A stretch of DNA of 46,752 nucleotides from UMGS1696 sp964621165 (GCA_964621165.1 CAZULC010000015.1:1-46752); one strand, 5' to 3'; shown: positions 32,576 to 41,811, numbered from the stretch's first letter. Program-made: numbers and translations. The notes: generated from the letters alone by a model not told the origin.

Positions 32576-33019
32576 TCAGCCGCTTATCTCATAAAAATAA
32601 GGTCCCAGCGACTTTTCGTGAGTTCTGACATACGTCCACCTGTCGGCGGGATGAAAAACATACGCGTTCGCATAAGAGAAACCCTCGCTTCTCGCAAGTA
32701 AATCCAGTTCTTCAGCTGTCAGCTCAACGGCATTTTCAAGCATAAAAGCGTCCCTCGAATGTTCAAAGAAAAGAATAATCCCGTCCTTGTTTTTCGCATT
32801 GTAAAACTCCGCGGCGTTAGCTTCATCCGCGCGAATCAACCCGAAGCTGAATATGTGCCAGCCAAAATCCTCGCTGTAGTTCGGCGTATGTGCCTTCATT
32901 TCAGCCGTAATCCCGCCGCAGATAATCCCGCGCCACAGCTTTAACGCGTATTTTTTGTCCATCAGCTGGGCGTGGATTCCCAAACTATGTAAAAATCCTG
33001 TAAGATTGTCGGTGTTCAT
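32576..33019 (-). CDS. DUF4275-like protein
   Basis: This 147-residue soluble protein resembles DUF4275 members. Diagnostic stretches are FGWHIFSFGLIRADEANAAEF, IILFFEHSRDAFMLENA, LTAEELDLL and the C-terminal AYVFHPADRWTYVRTHE...LGPYF. Such proteins are often found in clusters of small paralogous genes and have been suggested to be immunity-type proteins; no toxin is visible here. No strong ribosome binding site precedes the ATG. It is the only member of its four-gene minus-strand cluster that appears intact. Confidence 0.65.
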   Translation of the reverse strand: MNTDNLTGFLHSLGIHAQLMDKKYALKLWRGIICGGITAEMKAHTPNYSEDFGWHIFSFGLIRADEANAAEFYNAKNKDGIILFFEHSRDAFMLENAVELTAEELDLLARSEGFSYANAYVFHPADRWTYVRTHEKSLGPYFYEISG

Positions 33020-33039
33020 AAGCGTTTTACTTACCGGAA

Positions 33040-33571
33040 TTAACCGATAATATTGTGAAAATCCGGTTCAGGCTCATATACCGCGTACGCCACGTTTCCG
33101 AGAACCTTTCCGTTTCTCATCAAATCAGTGTACTGCCCGACCGACAGCATGCCGATAAGGTTTTTCTCCCCGACACTGACGGTGGACAAGCACATATGTG
33201 CGTCTTACAGGTGACAGCTTTATAATTTGCCGAAGGATTTTCTCAAGCGGCTCTACATAATCGGAATCAATCTCCACCGAGCAAGCGTCGGCCGACTGTC
33301 ATGAGACGTTGAAATAGCCGCAGTCTTTGGATTTTTCCTGGATAAACAGCACGCTGCCGCATTCGTCCTTCGATGTCGTCTCGTTGTAGAACGCGCCATC
33401 CTCCTCGCAAAGCGGAAAGGCAAAGGAATTCTCTTCCTTGTACGGCACAGCCCTGTAATGCAGTCCGTCAACCTGTGGAAACGCGTTTTCGTCGTACTTC
33501 TGTAAAACGGAGAAAACCCAAAAATCGAAGCCGAAGCCATATATTTCTGTTTTGTTATTCATAAAACTCAT
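33040..33571 (-). pseudogene. Degraded small gene with an in-frame stop and a frameshift
   Basis: The frame from 33571 (MSFMNNKTEIYGFGFDFWVF) reaches a TGA at 33299-33301, but the same frame continues naturally as QSADACSVEIDSDYVEPLEKIL and RRTYVLVH. About 33178-33184 a one-base shift then gives VSVGEKNLIGMLSVGQYTDLM and ends with DFHNIIG at 33040. The restored protein would be about 175 residues. The family is not recognised; the content suggests a small immunity-like alpha/beta protein. Two separate lesions argue for true decay rather than a single reading error. Confidence 0.6.
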
Positions 33572-33587
33572 TTAAAATTCATTTACG

Positions 33588-34328
33588 TCACTCATATCGC
33601 GAAGCGGCGGACGGGCAGGACTCAAACAATCCCGACTCCCCTTTACAAATATCGTTGAGCAGGTCAAGCGTATTGTCGTCATCTGTAAAGTCCGCGACAA
33701 AATATTTCTCGTCAATTGTGCGAACATAGTACTGTAACTCATTGCCTACAGTTAGGAAAAACCGCGCACTCCACGTTCCCAAGAATGTGCGGACAATCTC
33801 CCCCTGATTCCGTATATCCAGCTGATAATACATGTAATACCAGCCGTTACCCGCTGAAAGGAGAAGAGAATCAACGCCCCTGAATCTGTCGGTGCCGTAG
33901 GTTGAAAAAGACGTCCTGAACGCGGGAACCTCGATTCTTTTCATTATGGTGACAATATACAAAAATGAAAAGACGCATTTGGCGGAAGTGACGATTTCTG
34001 AGTCCGGGCATTGCTTCAATATCTCGTCAAGCGGAATTTAAGGATTATCTTCAAGCAGTGACGAAGCCTCGCCCCAGTGCCTCACTAAAAATCCCTTCAC
34101 GATATTCTCTATCTCATGAATACTCGCGGCTTCCGTGTACCTTAACGTGTGGCTGGTATAGCTGTCGTAAATCGCAAGCTTGTCCTTCAGCGCCTCGTCA
34201 ACTGAGGCAGCGCGCATACTTTCGAGAACGCCGACTGCCAAATATGACAGCCCGTCCGGATGAGCCAGCGCGTCAAGCAGAGCTAAGGTAATATGCCGGT
34301 TAAAATATTCCTGACGGTACATTCGCAT
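33588..34328 (-). pseudogene. Gene interrupted by an in-frame TAA, unknown family
   Basis: Two consecutive segments lie in the same frame, separated only by a TAA at 34038-34040. The first (MRMYRQEYFNRHITLALLDAL to SLLEDNP) is helical. The second continues IPLDEILKQCPDSEIVTSAKC and ends CPSAASRYE. Read through, they form one protein of about 245 residues with a helical N-terminal half and a beta-rich C-terminal half. The second segment alone has no ATG or ribosome binding site near its beginning, which favours a single mutated gene. The ATG at 34328 follows AGGTGG by eight bases. It is first behind the promoter at 34362-34390. Confidence 0.55.
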
Positions 34329-34361
34329 AACAACCACCACCTAATTTAAGTCATTAGAAAT

Positions 34362-34390
34362 ATTATACAATACATTTCCCATAAAGTAAA
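34362..34390 (-). promoter_or_regulatory. Promoter of the decaying minus-strand cluster
   Basis: On the minus strand TTTACT (34385-34390) and TATAAT (34362-34367) with a 17-base spacer. Confidence 0.75.
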
Positions 34391-34440
34391 GGAAAAAGTG
34401 GTAAATTTTTTGTGATTGCGCCATCAAGAGCAGAATTTTA

Positions 34441-34469
34441 TTGACCCCGCGCCCCGTTTGTGTTATAAT
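34441..34469 (+). promoter_or_regulatory. Promoter of the broken GNAT gene
   Basis: TTGACC (34441-34446) and TATAAT (34464-34469) with a 17-base spacer. The promoter still looks functional although the gene behind it is damaged. Confidence 0.75.
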
Positions 34470-34505
34470 TATAACATAGAATACAGTTTAACGGATGTGA
34501 TAATT

Positions 34506-34954
34506 TTGGAAATCAAAGAAACGCCCCTGACCGACGGGGTCTTGAAATACTGCTCGCCATGTCTGAAGCGTGGGAGTAGGAAAACTCATGTCACGGGTAC
34601 GTCAAAAACAGCCGCGCTTCCATCGAGGGGAACCGGATTTTCCTTACGCTTGAAAAAGGGGATGTTATAGCCTACCTCTTCGGTCACACTGAGGAAGCGA
34701 AAAAGAAAACCGCAGTAAGTCCGGCCGACGCGAGAATTTTTGAGGTTGAGGAAATCTACGTCAAGCCGGAATACAGAGACCGCGGGGTCGGCAAAGCCTT
34801 GTTCAGGCACGTGGAAGGTGTTATCGCGGACGAGGCTGACATGATTTTTCTCAGCACAGCGGTGAAAAACTACAAGTCAATACTGCACTTCTACATAGAC
34901 GAGCTTGGAATGGAGTTCTGGACCGCGAGACTTTACAAGAAGGTGGGAAAGTAA
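34506..34954 (+). pseudogene. Broken GNAT acetyltransferase gene
   Basis: The 5' part reads LEIKETPLTDGVLKY from a TTG at 34506. One base is missing near 34545, after which the other frame gives LAMSEAWE, a TAG at 34577-34579, and then an uninterrupted C-terminal part. That part runs through SIEGNRIFLTLEKGDVIAYLFG and motif A EIYVKPEYRDRGVGKALF, ending at 34954 with YKKVGK. Restored, it is a normal GNAT of about 150 residues. With both a frameshift and a nonsense codon the gene is inactive as given. Confidence 0.7.
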
Positions 34955-34955
34955 A

Positions 34956-35419
34956 ATGCGTATTCTGAAAAATAAAAAGTCCGTCGTCATCTGTGCTGTG
35001 GCTTTAGTTCTCGTCCTGACCGCCGTCTACCTCATCCCCACCCGAATCCAGCTTGAGACAACGCTGTGCAGCTTCTCCGACGTCAGCGACACGGTGGATA
35101 TATCCCTTGACCCCTTAACCTGTACCGGCGACGCCACCTCTTCAGACCCACCCAGCTCACCGGACGCATCATCCTCGACGTGGAAGAATATGAAAGCGCG
35201 GCGGGACTCGGTTCTTGCGCTGTGGTTTACGACAGAGTATCATTCGGCGAAAACCTGCGCCGGAAATTCGAGGGCCGCACATACGATTTGTTCGTTCTCA
35301 CAAGACTGAAAGACCAGCCGAAGCAGATTCTGCAAAGCGCTTTCGCTATAACCATGTCCGGCGGGGATATAAGTATTCTGAGACTTGCTCCCGACGGCGG
35401 GTTTTATGTTTCAAAATAA
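34956..35419 (+). pseudogene. Frameshifted single-pass membrane or secreted protein gene
   Basis: It begins one base after the GNAT stop with MRILKNKKSVVICAVALVL, an N-terminal membrane anchor, and continues TTLCSFSDVSDTVDISLD. About 35135-35150 one base appears to be missing: the other frame then reads LFRPTQLTGRIILDVEEY and runs to 35419 (LRLAPDGGFYVSK). The restored product is about 154 residues with an extracytoplasmic domain of unknown type. The natural sequence on both sides of the break supports one damaged gene. Confidence 0.6.
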
Positions 35420-35441
35420 CCGATTATTAAAATATTCTCTA

Positions 35442-35470
35442 TTGCAATCCACACAAAAATATTGTATAAT
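35442..35470 (+). promoter_or_regulatory. Promoter of the GH92 gene
   Basis: TTGCAA (35442-35447) and TATAAT (35465-35470) with a 17-base spacer, 35 bases before the start codon. Confidence 0.75.
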
Positions 35471-35505
35471 TATCTCAGAAAATTCTATTATTACAGGAGA
35501 AAAAA

Positions 35506-37467
35506 ATGTCCAGAATCAATCTTGTAAACATCAAGCAGGGAACAAAGTCCACCTCGAGATTTTCTCAGGGAAACACGCTCCCACTGATTCAGCGCCCCTT
35601 CGGAATGACAGCTTTCGCTCCACAGACCGAGAGAAACGGAAGCTGGTACTTCTATCCCGAATCCCACAGCATCGAGGGAATCCGCCTCACCCACCAGCCG
35701 TCTCCGTGGATTGACGACTACGGAACAGTTGTCATGACTCCACAGAACGACGTTGTGGCATCCTCAACAGGAGGTGCATGGGGAGGATACAGACCGAATG
35801 AAACCACCATGACCCCGTCCTACCTCAAGCTCAGGTTCCTCCGCTCCATGTGCGACTTCGAACTGACTCCGACCGAACGGGGCGGTGTGTGCCGTCTCAC
35901 ATTCGACTGCGACCGACAGTCATACCTCTCCCTTCTCCCGGTAAAAGGAAAGTATAACTACACCGTTGTCCCCGAAAAGAACGAGGTCATAGGCTGGACT
36001 GACGGACACTCGCAGGACATCGCAGAAAACTTCAAAATGTACTTCGTCGTGAAGTTCAAAGACGGAGACGCTGACTGGAACAACGTCCACATCGCACGGG
36101 AAAACGGAGCCGAGCGCACCTTCATCCACATCGGACTCACGGGAAAGACTGCGGAATACGCGATAGGCACGTCCTACATCTCCCCTGAAATCGCAGAGTC
36201 CGTAATCGAGCGCGAGGTCGGAAACCGTACATTTGACGAAATCAAGGCGGAGAACGACGAAATCTGGGAAGAACGTCTCGGCAGAATCGACGCGAAATTC
36301 GACGACGAGAAGGTTGAGAAAACCTTCTATACCTGCCTCTGGCGCACATTCCTGTTCCCCCACAAGTGCTACGAGTACGATGAAAACGGCAAAATGGTCC
36401 ACTACACCCCCATCGACGGCAGCGTTCACGAGGGACCTCGCTACACTGACAACGGCTTCTGGGACACCTACAGAACCGTCTACCCCCTGTTCGCCATGAT
36501 TGCCCGCGACGAGTACGCCGAAATGCTGGAGGGCTTTGTCAACGACTACCGTGAATGCGGCTGGCTTCCCAGATGGATTTCACTCGGCGAGGTGGGCTGC
36601 ATGCCTTCAACTTTAATCGACGCGGTTATAGCACACGCTGTAGTCAACGACATAGGCTCCCGCAAGACATGGGAGGACGCCCTCGAGGGAATGTTAAACC
36701 ACGCCAACCACAATGGACCCCTTCCCAGATTCGGACGCAACGGCGCTGAGCTTTACTGCAAATACGGCTACGTTCCCCGTGATGAGCATGGCGAGAGCGT
36801 GAACCTGACCCTTGACGCGGCATACGGCGACTGGTGCATTGCTGTGGTCGCTGAAAAGCTCGGTCGTACGGACATTGTTGACGAATACAAACGCAGAGCC
36901 AAGAACTACGCCAACATATATGACAAAGAGACCGGATTCATGCGCGGACGTGACAAGCAGGGCAAAATGGCGGACAACTTTGACCCAATCAAGTGGGGCG
37001 GCGAGTACACCGAGGCTTCCGCATGGCAGTCCACATTTGCAGTTCCCCACGACATCGAGGGACTTGCTGAGCTGATGGGCGGGAAAGACAAGCTCATTGC
37101 AAAGCTGGACGCGTTCTTTGCCGAAAAGCCCAACTACAGGGTCCACGGCTACGGCGGCGAGATTCACGAAATGACGGAAATGGCGGCGGTTGACTACGGT
37201 CAGTGCGCAATCTCCAACCAGCCCAGCTTCCACATCCCGTACATCTACGCATATCTGGGTGAGACGGAAAAATCCCGCTACTGGGTCCACAAGATGGCTC
37301 TCGAGGCATTCTCCTACGAAGACGACGGATTCCCGGGAGACGAGGACAACGGCACAACCGCCGCATGGTACGTATTCGCATGTCTCGGCATGTATCCCCT
37401 CTGCCCCGGCAAGGCTGAAATGGTAAAGATTCCGCCAATTGCCAAAGAGTGGAGTATAAGGAAGTAA
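35506..37467 (+). CDS. GH92 alpha-mannosidase, short C-terminus
   Basis: A calcium-dependent inverting exo-alpha-mannosidase of family GH92 (653 residues). The N-terminal beta domain shows GNTLPLIQRPFGMTAFAPQT and HQPSPWIDDYG. The (alpha/alpha)6 part shows CLWRTFLFPH, RYTDNGFWDTYRTVYPL, GWLPRWISLGE, and PGDEDNGTTAAWYVFACLGMYPLCPG with the acidic catalytic and calcium residues. No signal peptide, so it is cytoplasmic. Most GH92 enzymes continue with about 70 more residues after CPG; here the protein stops after IAKEWSIRK, so it may be truncated. AGGAGA lies five to six bases before the ATG. Linkage specificity is unknown. Confidence 0.88.
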   Translation: MSRINLVNIKQGTKSTSRFSQGNTLPLIQRPFGMTAFAPQTERNGSWYFYPESHSIEGIRLTHQPSPWIDDYGTVVMTPQNDVVASSTGGAWGGYRPNETTMTPSYLKLRFLRSMCDFELTPTERGGVCRLTFDCDRQSYLSLLPVKGKYNYTVVPEKNEVIGWTDGHSQDIAENFKMYFVVKFKDGDADWNNVHIARENGAERTFIHIGLTGKTAEYAIGTSYISPEIAESVIEREVGNRTFDEIKAENDEIWEERLGRIDAKFDDEKVEKTFYTCLWRTFLFPHKCYEYDENGKMVHYTPIDGSVHEGPRYTDNGFWDTYRTVYPLFAMIARDEYAEMLEGFVNDYRECGWLPRWISLGEVGCMPSTLIDAVIAHAVVNDIGSRKTWEDALEGMLNHANHNGPLPRFGRNGAELYCKYGYVPRDEHGESVNLTLDAAYGDWCIAVVAEKLGRTDIVDEYKRRAKNYANIYDKETGFMRGRDKQGKMADNFDPIKWGGEYTEASAWQSTFAVPHDIEGLAELMGGKDKLIAKLDAFFAEKPNYRVHGYGGEIHEMTEMAAVDYGQCAISNQPSFHIPYIYAYLGETEKSRYWVHKMALEAFSYEDDGFPGDEDNGTTAAWYVFACLGMYPLCPGKAEMVKIPPIAKEWSIRK

Positions 37468-37498
37468 TAAAAACTTAAATCTAAAAAAATCCAACGAA

Positions 37499-37536
37499 AA
37501 AAGGGAAGGCTGAAATATGCTTTCCCTTAATTTTTT
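37499..37536. terminator. Bidirectional terminator between GH92 and the LtaS-like gene
   Basis: AAGGGAA...GC pairs with GC...TTTCCCTT (37501-37529). A T-run follows on the plus strand and, through the A-run before the stem, on the minus strand. The LtaS-like stop codon touches its edge. Confidence 0.8.
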
Positions 37537-39379
37537 AGTCAAGCAAAACATCGTTCTCGTCCAAAAGAATCATGCAGTCGTTTATCCGCTTTGCCGCCTC
37601 GTCGGACTGCTCACTGAACAAATCCGGATCCAGCCGCTCCATCGTCCCTTTCGCGTAAGCGTCGTAGTTGGACTTGATGTTGTTGTGGGGGCGGGAGAAG
37701 AACACCTCGTCCGAGATAAACGAACCCCGCCCGAGATGAGTCTGCTCGCACACAAACCCACTTTCTGCTTCAAGCAGATTCTGCCCGAACATCACGGCTT
37801 TGTCGTTGCCCAAGCCCAAGAGACACAACAGCGTCGGAAGCACGTCCATGTGCCCCCCCGCAACCGAGACAGTTTCCGTGACCCCGCTTCCCGGAATGTT
37901 GATAATCAGCGGAATGTTGAACACGTCGTAAACCGTGTAGTCCCGCCCGAACTGTTCGCGGAACTGGCTGGTGTTATTTTCGTCGGTGTTTGAGAGAGCG
38001 TAATGGTCGCCGTAGATTATGATAATCGAATTGTCATACAGCCCCGCTTCCTTCAGCAGGTCGACAAACTCACCAATCGCACGGTCGGTGTAGTTCATCG
38101 CCTGCATGTACAGCCCAAACAGCGTCCCCTCATCCTCAGGCTTCAACGTGATCTCACGGTCCTTCAGCGGGATTCCGTAGGGGTAGTGCGAAGAAACCGT
38201 GACGTAAAAGGCGTAAAACGGCTCTTCCCAGCTCACGAGGTAGTCCATTGACTGGCGGAACATTTCCTTGTCGGACAGCCCCATCGGGAACATGTCGGTC
38301 TCTTCAAAATCCTCAAGGGAGGTAAAATCGTCAAACCCCTGTTTCGGATAGGCACTCTCCCGATTCCAGAACGAGCCTATGTACCCGTGAAAAGCGTGAG
38401 CCGTGCTGTACCCTGCGTCCTTCAAAAGGTAGGGAAGTCCGTAATAATCGTCATTCGTGTACTTTACATAAGCCGAAGCGGACTCTGGTGCAAAAAGGGA
38501 ATTGTTCACCGCAAACTCAGCGTCGGAGGTGTTCCCCCCGCCAATCTGGTAGTAGTAATTTTCAAAATAAAGCGAATCTTCTGAAATCAGCCGGTTCAGG
38601 TTGGGCGTAATCTCCTGCCCCTCGTATTCCGCGCCGATGACAAAATTCTGCATTGCCTCGACCTGTATGATAATCACGTTCCGCCCCTGAGCCAAGCCGT
38701 AGTATTCGCTGGAGCTGTAGTCCGGGTAGGTGTAGAGACTCTTGTCCACCTCGTATTTTTCAATGGAGTTTTTCAAGGTCACGTAAAAATCCTGCACATG
38801 GTAGCAGAAAATCTCGTTTGTGACGTACTCCGGCTCAAATTCCGGAAAGAGAAAGGTAAAAGCACACAGCCCGCCGCAAAGAACCGCACAGACGGGATAA
38901 ACAGCCGCCGGAGTCACAGACCTGCTTAAAATTTTGTCGAACTTCGGAGTCTTCCGCCGGAGCATATCCCGGTTGATTCTGTGAATCAGGAGAAACGGCA
39001 GATCACATATGAACAGCACATGCCACGAATGCACGAGAGTCTCCACCGTGTCCGAAATTCCCACCAGCTGCCACATCATGGGAATCAGCTCAGCCGACGG
39101 CAGCTTTGAGGCGTAGGAATAATACACCGCGTCAATGGCCATGAATGCGGAAATCACAGTGTAAATCACGGTGACGGCGGTCTTCGCGCCTTTTTTGGAA
39201 ATGAGGGAGAGGAGCGCGTAAACAAGGACGAATATCGCCACAGTCAGAGCAGTCAACGCCGGAGGGAACTGTGCCAGTCCGATATGCCGGTAGAGTAGGT
39301 CAGACTTGAACCCCAGCAGCGCGCACAGAAGTATAATATATAAAATATCGCGTATAGTGAAATGTTTGTTTTTCTTCAT
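37535..39379 (-). CDS. LTA synthase-family sulfatase-fold membrane protein
   Basis: This 614-residue protein has about five N-terminal membrane helices (residues 12-175) and an extracytoplasmic alkaline-phosphatase-fold domain. The metal and catalytic sites are visible: Glu241 in QVEAMQNF, Thr284 in GGGNTSDAEF (the nucleophile in LtaS), SSHYPY and the YGDHYAL metal site. It probably transfers glycerol-phosphate to a lipoteichoic-acid or related polymer, although the family includes other phosphotransferases. The glycolipid glycosyltransferase at 20824-21978 could make its anchor lipid. The ribosome binding site is weak (AGAAGA). It is monocistronic. Confidence 0.88.
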   Translation of the reverse strand: MKKNKHFTIRDILYIILLCALLGFKSDLLYRHIGLAQFPPALTALTVAIFVLVYALLSLISKKGAKTAVTVIYTVISAFMAIDAVYYSYASKLPSAELIPMMWQLVGISDTVETLVHSWHVLFICDLPFLLIHRINRDMLRRKTPKFDKILSRSVTPAAVYPVCAVLCGGLCAFTFLFPEFEPEYVTNEIFCYHVQDFYVTLKNSIEKYEVDKSLYTYPDYSSSEYYGLAQGRNVIIIQVEAMQNFVIGAEYEGQEITPNLNRLISEDSLYFENYYYQIGGGNTSDAEFAVNNSLFAPESASAYVKYTNDDYYGLPYLLKDAGYSTAHAFHGYIGSFWNRESAYPKQGFDDFTSLEDFEETDMFPMGLSDKEMFRQSMDYLVSWEEPFYAFYVTVSSHYPYGIPLKDREITLKPEDEGTLFGLYMQAMNYTDRAIGEFVDLLKEAGLYDNSIIIIYGDHYALSNTDENNTSQFREQFGRDYTVYDVFNIPLIINIPGSGVTETVSVAGGHMDVLPTLLCLLGLGNDKAVMFGQNLLEAESGFVCEQTHLGRGSFISDEVFFSRPHNNIKSNYDAYAKGTMERLDPDLFSEQSDEAAKRINDCMILLDENDVLLD

Positions 39380-39418
39380 AAATATCTTCTTCTAAATGGA
39401 TTTTCCTTCACATGTAAA

Positions 39419-39447
39419 ATTATAAACCAAAAAGAAGAAATATTAAA
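39419..39447 (-). promoter_or_regulatory. Possible promoter of the LtaS-like gene
   Basis: On the minus strand TATAAT (39419-39424) has a poor -35 match, TTTAAT (39442-39447), at 17 bases, in a very AT-rich spacer. Confidence 0.4.
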
Positions 39448-39509
39448 TAGACAATTATTACAAATAAAAGAATTTTTTACATATAAAATTTTGTCAATTC
39501 CTTAAACAA

Positions 39510-40724
39510 TCAGCACCCGATGTTGCTGTAGGTTTTCGCCAGCCCGCCCTCAGCTGTCTCACGGTAGCGGAAGTTCAGATCCTTGCCCGTTTCGTACATC
39601 GTCCGCACAACCATGTCAAAGGAAATCTTTCTTGTCTCCGATAAAAAGTTCGCCAGACTCAAGGCGTTGATTGCCCTCATAGCCGCGACGGCGTTTCTCT
39701 CGATACAGGGAATCTGCACAAGCCCGCACACCGGATCGCAAGTCAGGCCCAAATGATGCTCCAGTGCAACCTCAGACGCGTATTCAATCTGCCCGATAGC
39801 CATTCCGTGAAGCTCGCACAAAGCCGCCGCCGCCATTGAACAGGCCGTGCCAACCTCAGCCTGACATCCGCATTCCGCGCCGGAGATTGAAGCGTTGGTT
39901 TTCACAATCGTCCCAATCAGACCAGCAACGGCAAGAGCGCGGATTATCTCATCCATTCCAAAGCCCTTCTGCTCCTTCATGTATCTGAGAACCGACGGAA
40001 GAACCGCGCAGGCTCCGCAGGTGGGAGCAGTGACTATGGTGCCGCAGTCGGCGTTCTGTTCGCTTACCGCAAAGGCGTATGAGCAGACGATTCGGTTTTC
40101 CCGTGTGCTTGCGGACTCGTCAATGTGCCGCTGATTGTAGAGGTACTGCGCCTTTCTCTCCACGTTCAGCCCGCCGGGAAGTATGCCCCGCTTTGATAAT
40201 CCCTCGTCAATCGCCGTGTTCATCACAAGCCATACGTTCTCGAGAAATTCACGGATTCCCGCGCCCTCATGCTCGAAAACGTAGTCCGACAGACGTATAT
40301 TGCGGGAAAGACAGTACTCCGCGATGTCGGAATAGCTGGACTCCGCGTAAACCTCAGGAGTTTCGTAGGTGCTTTTTCCCACAACCTCGATGTCACCGCC
40401 GCCGACGGACAGAACCCGCATCTTTGCCGTTTCACACCCGTTTTCGTCATAGGCAAACAAATCCAGCGTGTTTTCGTGGGGGAGAGACAGCGTGTGGTCC
40501 GTGTTCCACTCGATTTCGCAGGGAGAGGGGGAGAAGCTCTCGAGAATCGCCCGGTCGGTGCTGTGACCTTTGCCCGTGTCAGCGAGAGAGCCGTAGAGAA
40601 TCACTTTGTAGGACGCCGCGTCCGGATTCTCGCCCTTGAAGATTTTCACAGCCTTTTCCGGACCCATTGTGTGGGAGCTTGAGGGACCCCGCCCGATTTT
40701 GTAAATTTCCCTGATTGATTTCAT
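39510..40724 (-). CDS. sdaA: L-serine ammonia-lyase (iron-sulfur, single-chain)
   Basis: A 404-residue [4Fe-4S] L-serine dehydratase turning serine into pyruvate and ammonia. The beta-like domain comes first (GRGPSSSHTMGPEKA, GSLADTGKGHSTDRA) and the alpha domain after about residue 160 (GGLNVERKAQYLYN). Cluster and active-site cysteines lie in APTCGACAVLP, GAECGCQAEVG and LTCDPVCGLVQIPC. Alpha and beta parts are fused here, whereas many Firmicutes use two genes. The start at 40724 is chosen because GGAGG lies five bases upstream; an in-frame ATG at 40736 overlaps that site. It may supply pyruvate from peptides released by the surface protease. Confidence 0.93.
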   Translation of the reverse strand: MKSIREIYKIGRGPSSSHTMGPEKAVKIFKGENPDAASYKVILYGSLADTGKGHSTDRAILESFSPSPCEIEWNTDHTLSLPHENTLDLFAYDENGCETAKMRVLSVGGGDIEVVGKSTYETPEVYAESSYSDIAEYCLSRNIRLSDYVFEHEGAGIREFLENVWLVMNTAIDEGLSKRGILPGGLNVERKAQYLYNQRHIDESASTRENRIVCSYAFAVSEQNADCGTIVTAPTCGACAVLPSVLRYMKEQKGFGMDEIIRALAVAGLIGTIVKTNASISGAECGCQAEVGTACSMAAAALCELHGMAIGQIEYASEVALEHHLGLTCDPVCGLVQIPCIERNAVAAMRAINALSLANFLSETRKISFDMVVRTMYETGKDLNFRYRETAEGGLAKTYSNIGC

Positions 40725-40845
40725 GTTTTCCTCCATTCATTGCAGACGTGAAATAAGCACTCCAAAGTCAGAAAGCCCCACGCCCGTGTGTTTTATGCCT
40801 CTTGCGTAAAATAATCTTTGCTGAACCGTCCGCGTAAGTAAATAA

Positions 40846-40867
40846 GGCAACACCCGAGAATGCTGCC
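40846..40867 (-). terminator. Probable terminator of the secreted beta-helix-like gene
   Basis: On the minus strand GGCAGCA pairs with TGTTGCC around an eight-base loop, followed by TTATTTA. The T-run is imperfect. Confidence 0.5.
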
Positions 40868-40874
40868 CTATACT

Positions 40875-41777
40875 TTACTCTATATACCCCTCGGCTTTGA
40901 GTTTTTCCTCCAGAGCCTTAGCTTTTTTCTTTCTTCGCATCGCAGGACCGAAAATTCCCACCGCGACTCCGAGCGCCAAGATTACAAGACAAATGTAGTC
41001 AACCCATCCTGGAACGCTGTCGCCGAAAACCGCGCTCTTACGTGTGTTCTTTGCGGTGGACTTGGCTTCAAACTCGCTCTCACCGTTGTATTCCCGGCTT
41101 AAATCGGACACGGTGAGGTTCTTTGACGAAAACGCCGCTCTGCCGTCTGTGGATACGTTCACGTTGATTCCTTCTACAATCAGCGACTGGGTAGTCTCAA
41201 CAGGGGAATTTGCTTCAAAGCTGCCGCCCAAAAGGTTCACGCATCTCCCGTTTACAGCCGCGCCGTCCGTTGAGGTCACGTTTATCTTCATTGTGCCGTC
41301 AACAAAGGAGAAGTCGGAAGCGTCGCTGTAGATGCCGTATTTGCCGGCGGTTATGTCGTAGTTTCCGGATGTGAGCCGGATTTTCTGGGTGTTATCCTGT
41401 GAAATCAGGTACATGCCAATCTCACCCGCGTCAACAACAAGGCTTCCGCTTCCTTTGAAAATCACGGTGCCGGAGCAGGAAACGCCGTATTTAGCCGCTT
41501 TGACGTAGTTTTTTCCCTCGAGCACAACCGTGCAGTTTTTCGGAAGCCGTAGTCCGTAGGGGTCACTTGTATCTATGTTCACACCGCTTAAGGTGAGTAT
41601 GTCGTACCGGTTCTGCCAGTCGTAGCCGGGACCGCTCTGGTTCTTGGTTGCCGACGCAATGTCTACAGTTGAAGTAATCACGTCAGCTGCGCCTGCCTGA
41701 ACACCGGATATGGCGAAGCACAGAGTGAGGACCGCGATGGATGATATCATCAAAGAAATAATTTTCTTGAATTTCAT
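40875..41777 (-). CDS. Secreted, membrane-anchored beta-helix-like protein
   Basis: A 300-residue exported protein: signal peptide about 1-31 (ends VQAGAA), then about 210 residues of short repeating strands ending in small residues (GLRLPKNCTVVLEGKNYVKAA, TVIFKGSGSLVVDA, IRLTSGNYDITAGKYGIYSD), as in right-handed beta-helices and DUF4353-like carbohydrate-binding domains. A membrane helix at about 258-279 (VDYICLVILALGVAVGIFG) is followed by a basic tail MRRKKKAKALEEKLKAE. The helix domain thus faces outside and could bind a polymer. AGGAG lies nine bases before the ATG. It is monocistronic with its own promoter. Confidence 0.7.
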   Translation of the reverse strand: MKFKKIISLMISSIAVLTLCFAISGVQAGAADVITSTVDIASATKNQSGPGYDWQNRYDILTLSGVNIDTSDPYGLRLPKNCTVVLEGKNYVKAAKYGVSCSGTVIFKGSGSLVVDAGEIGMYLISQDNTQKIRLTSGNYDITAGKYGIYSDASDFSFVDGTMKINVTSTDGAAVNGRCVNLLGGSFEANSPVETTQSLIVEGINVNVSTDGRAAFSSKNLTVSDLSREYNGESEFEAKSTAKNTRKSAVFGDSVPGWVDYICLVILALGVAVGIFGPAMRRKKKAKALEEKLKAEGYIE

Positions 41778-41811
41778 TTATTATAGCTCCTGATTCTTGT
41801 TTCTGTCTGCT

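Noticed and set aside
36694..37551. 285-codon minus-strand frame opposite the GH92 gene
   Set aside because: Mirror of GH92 codons in a fixed frame; it crosses the terminator and shows no motif.
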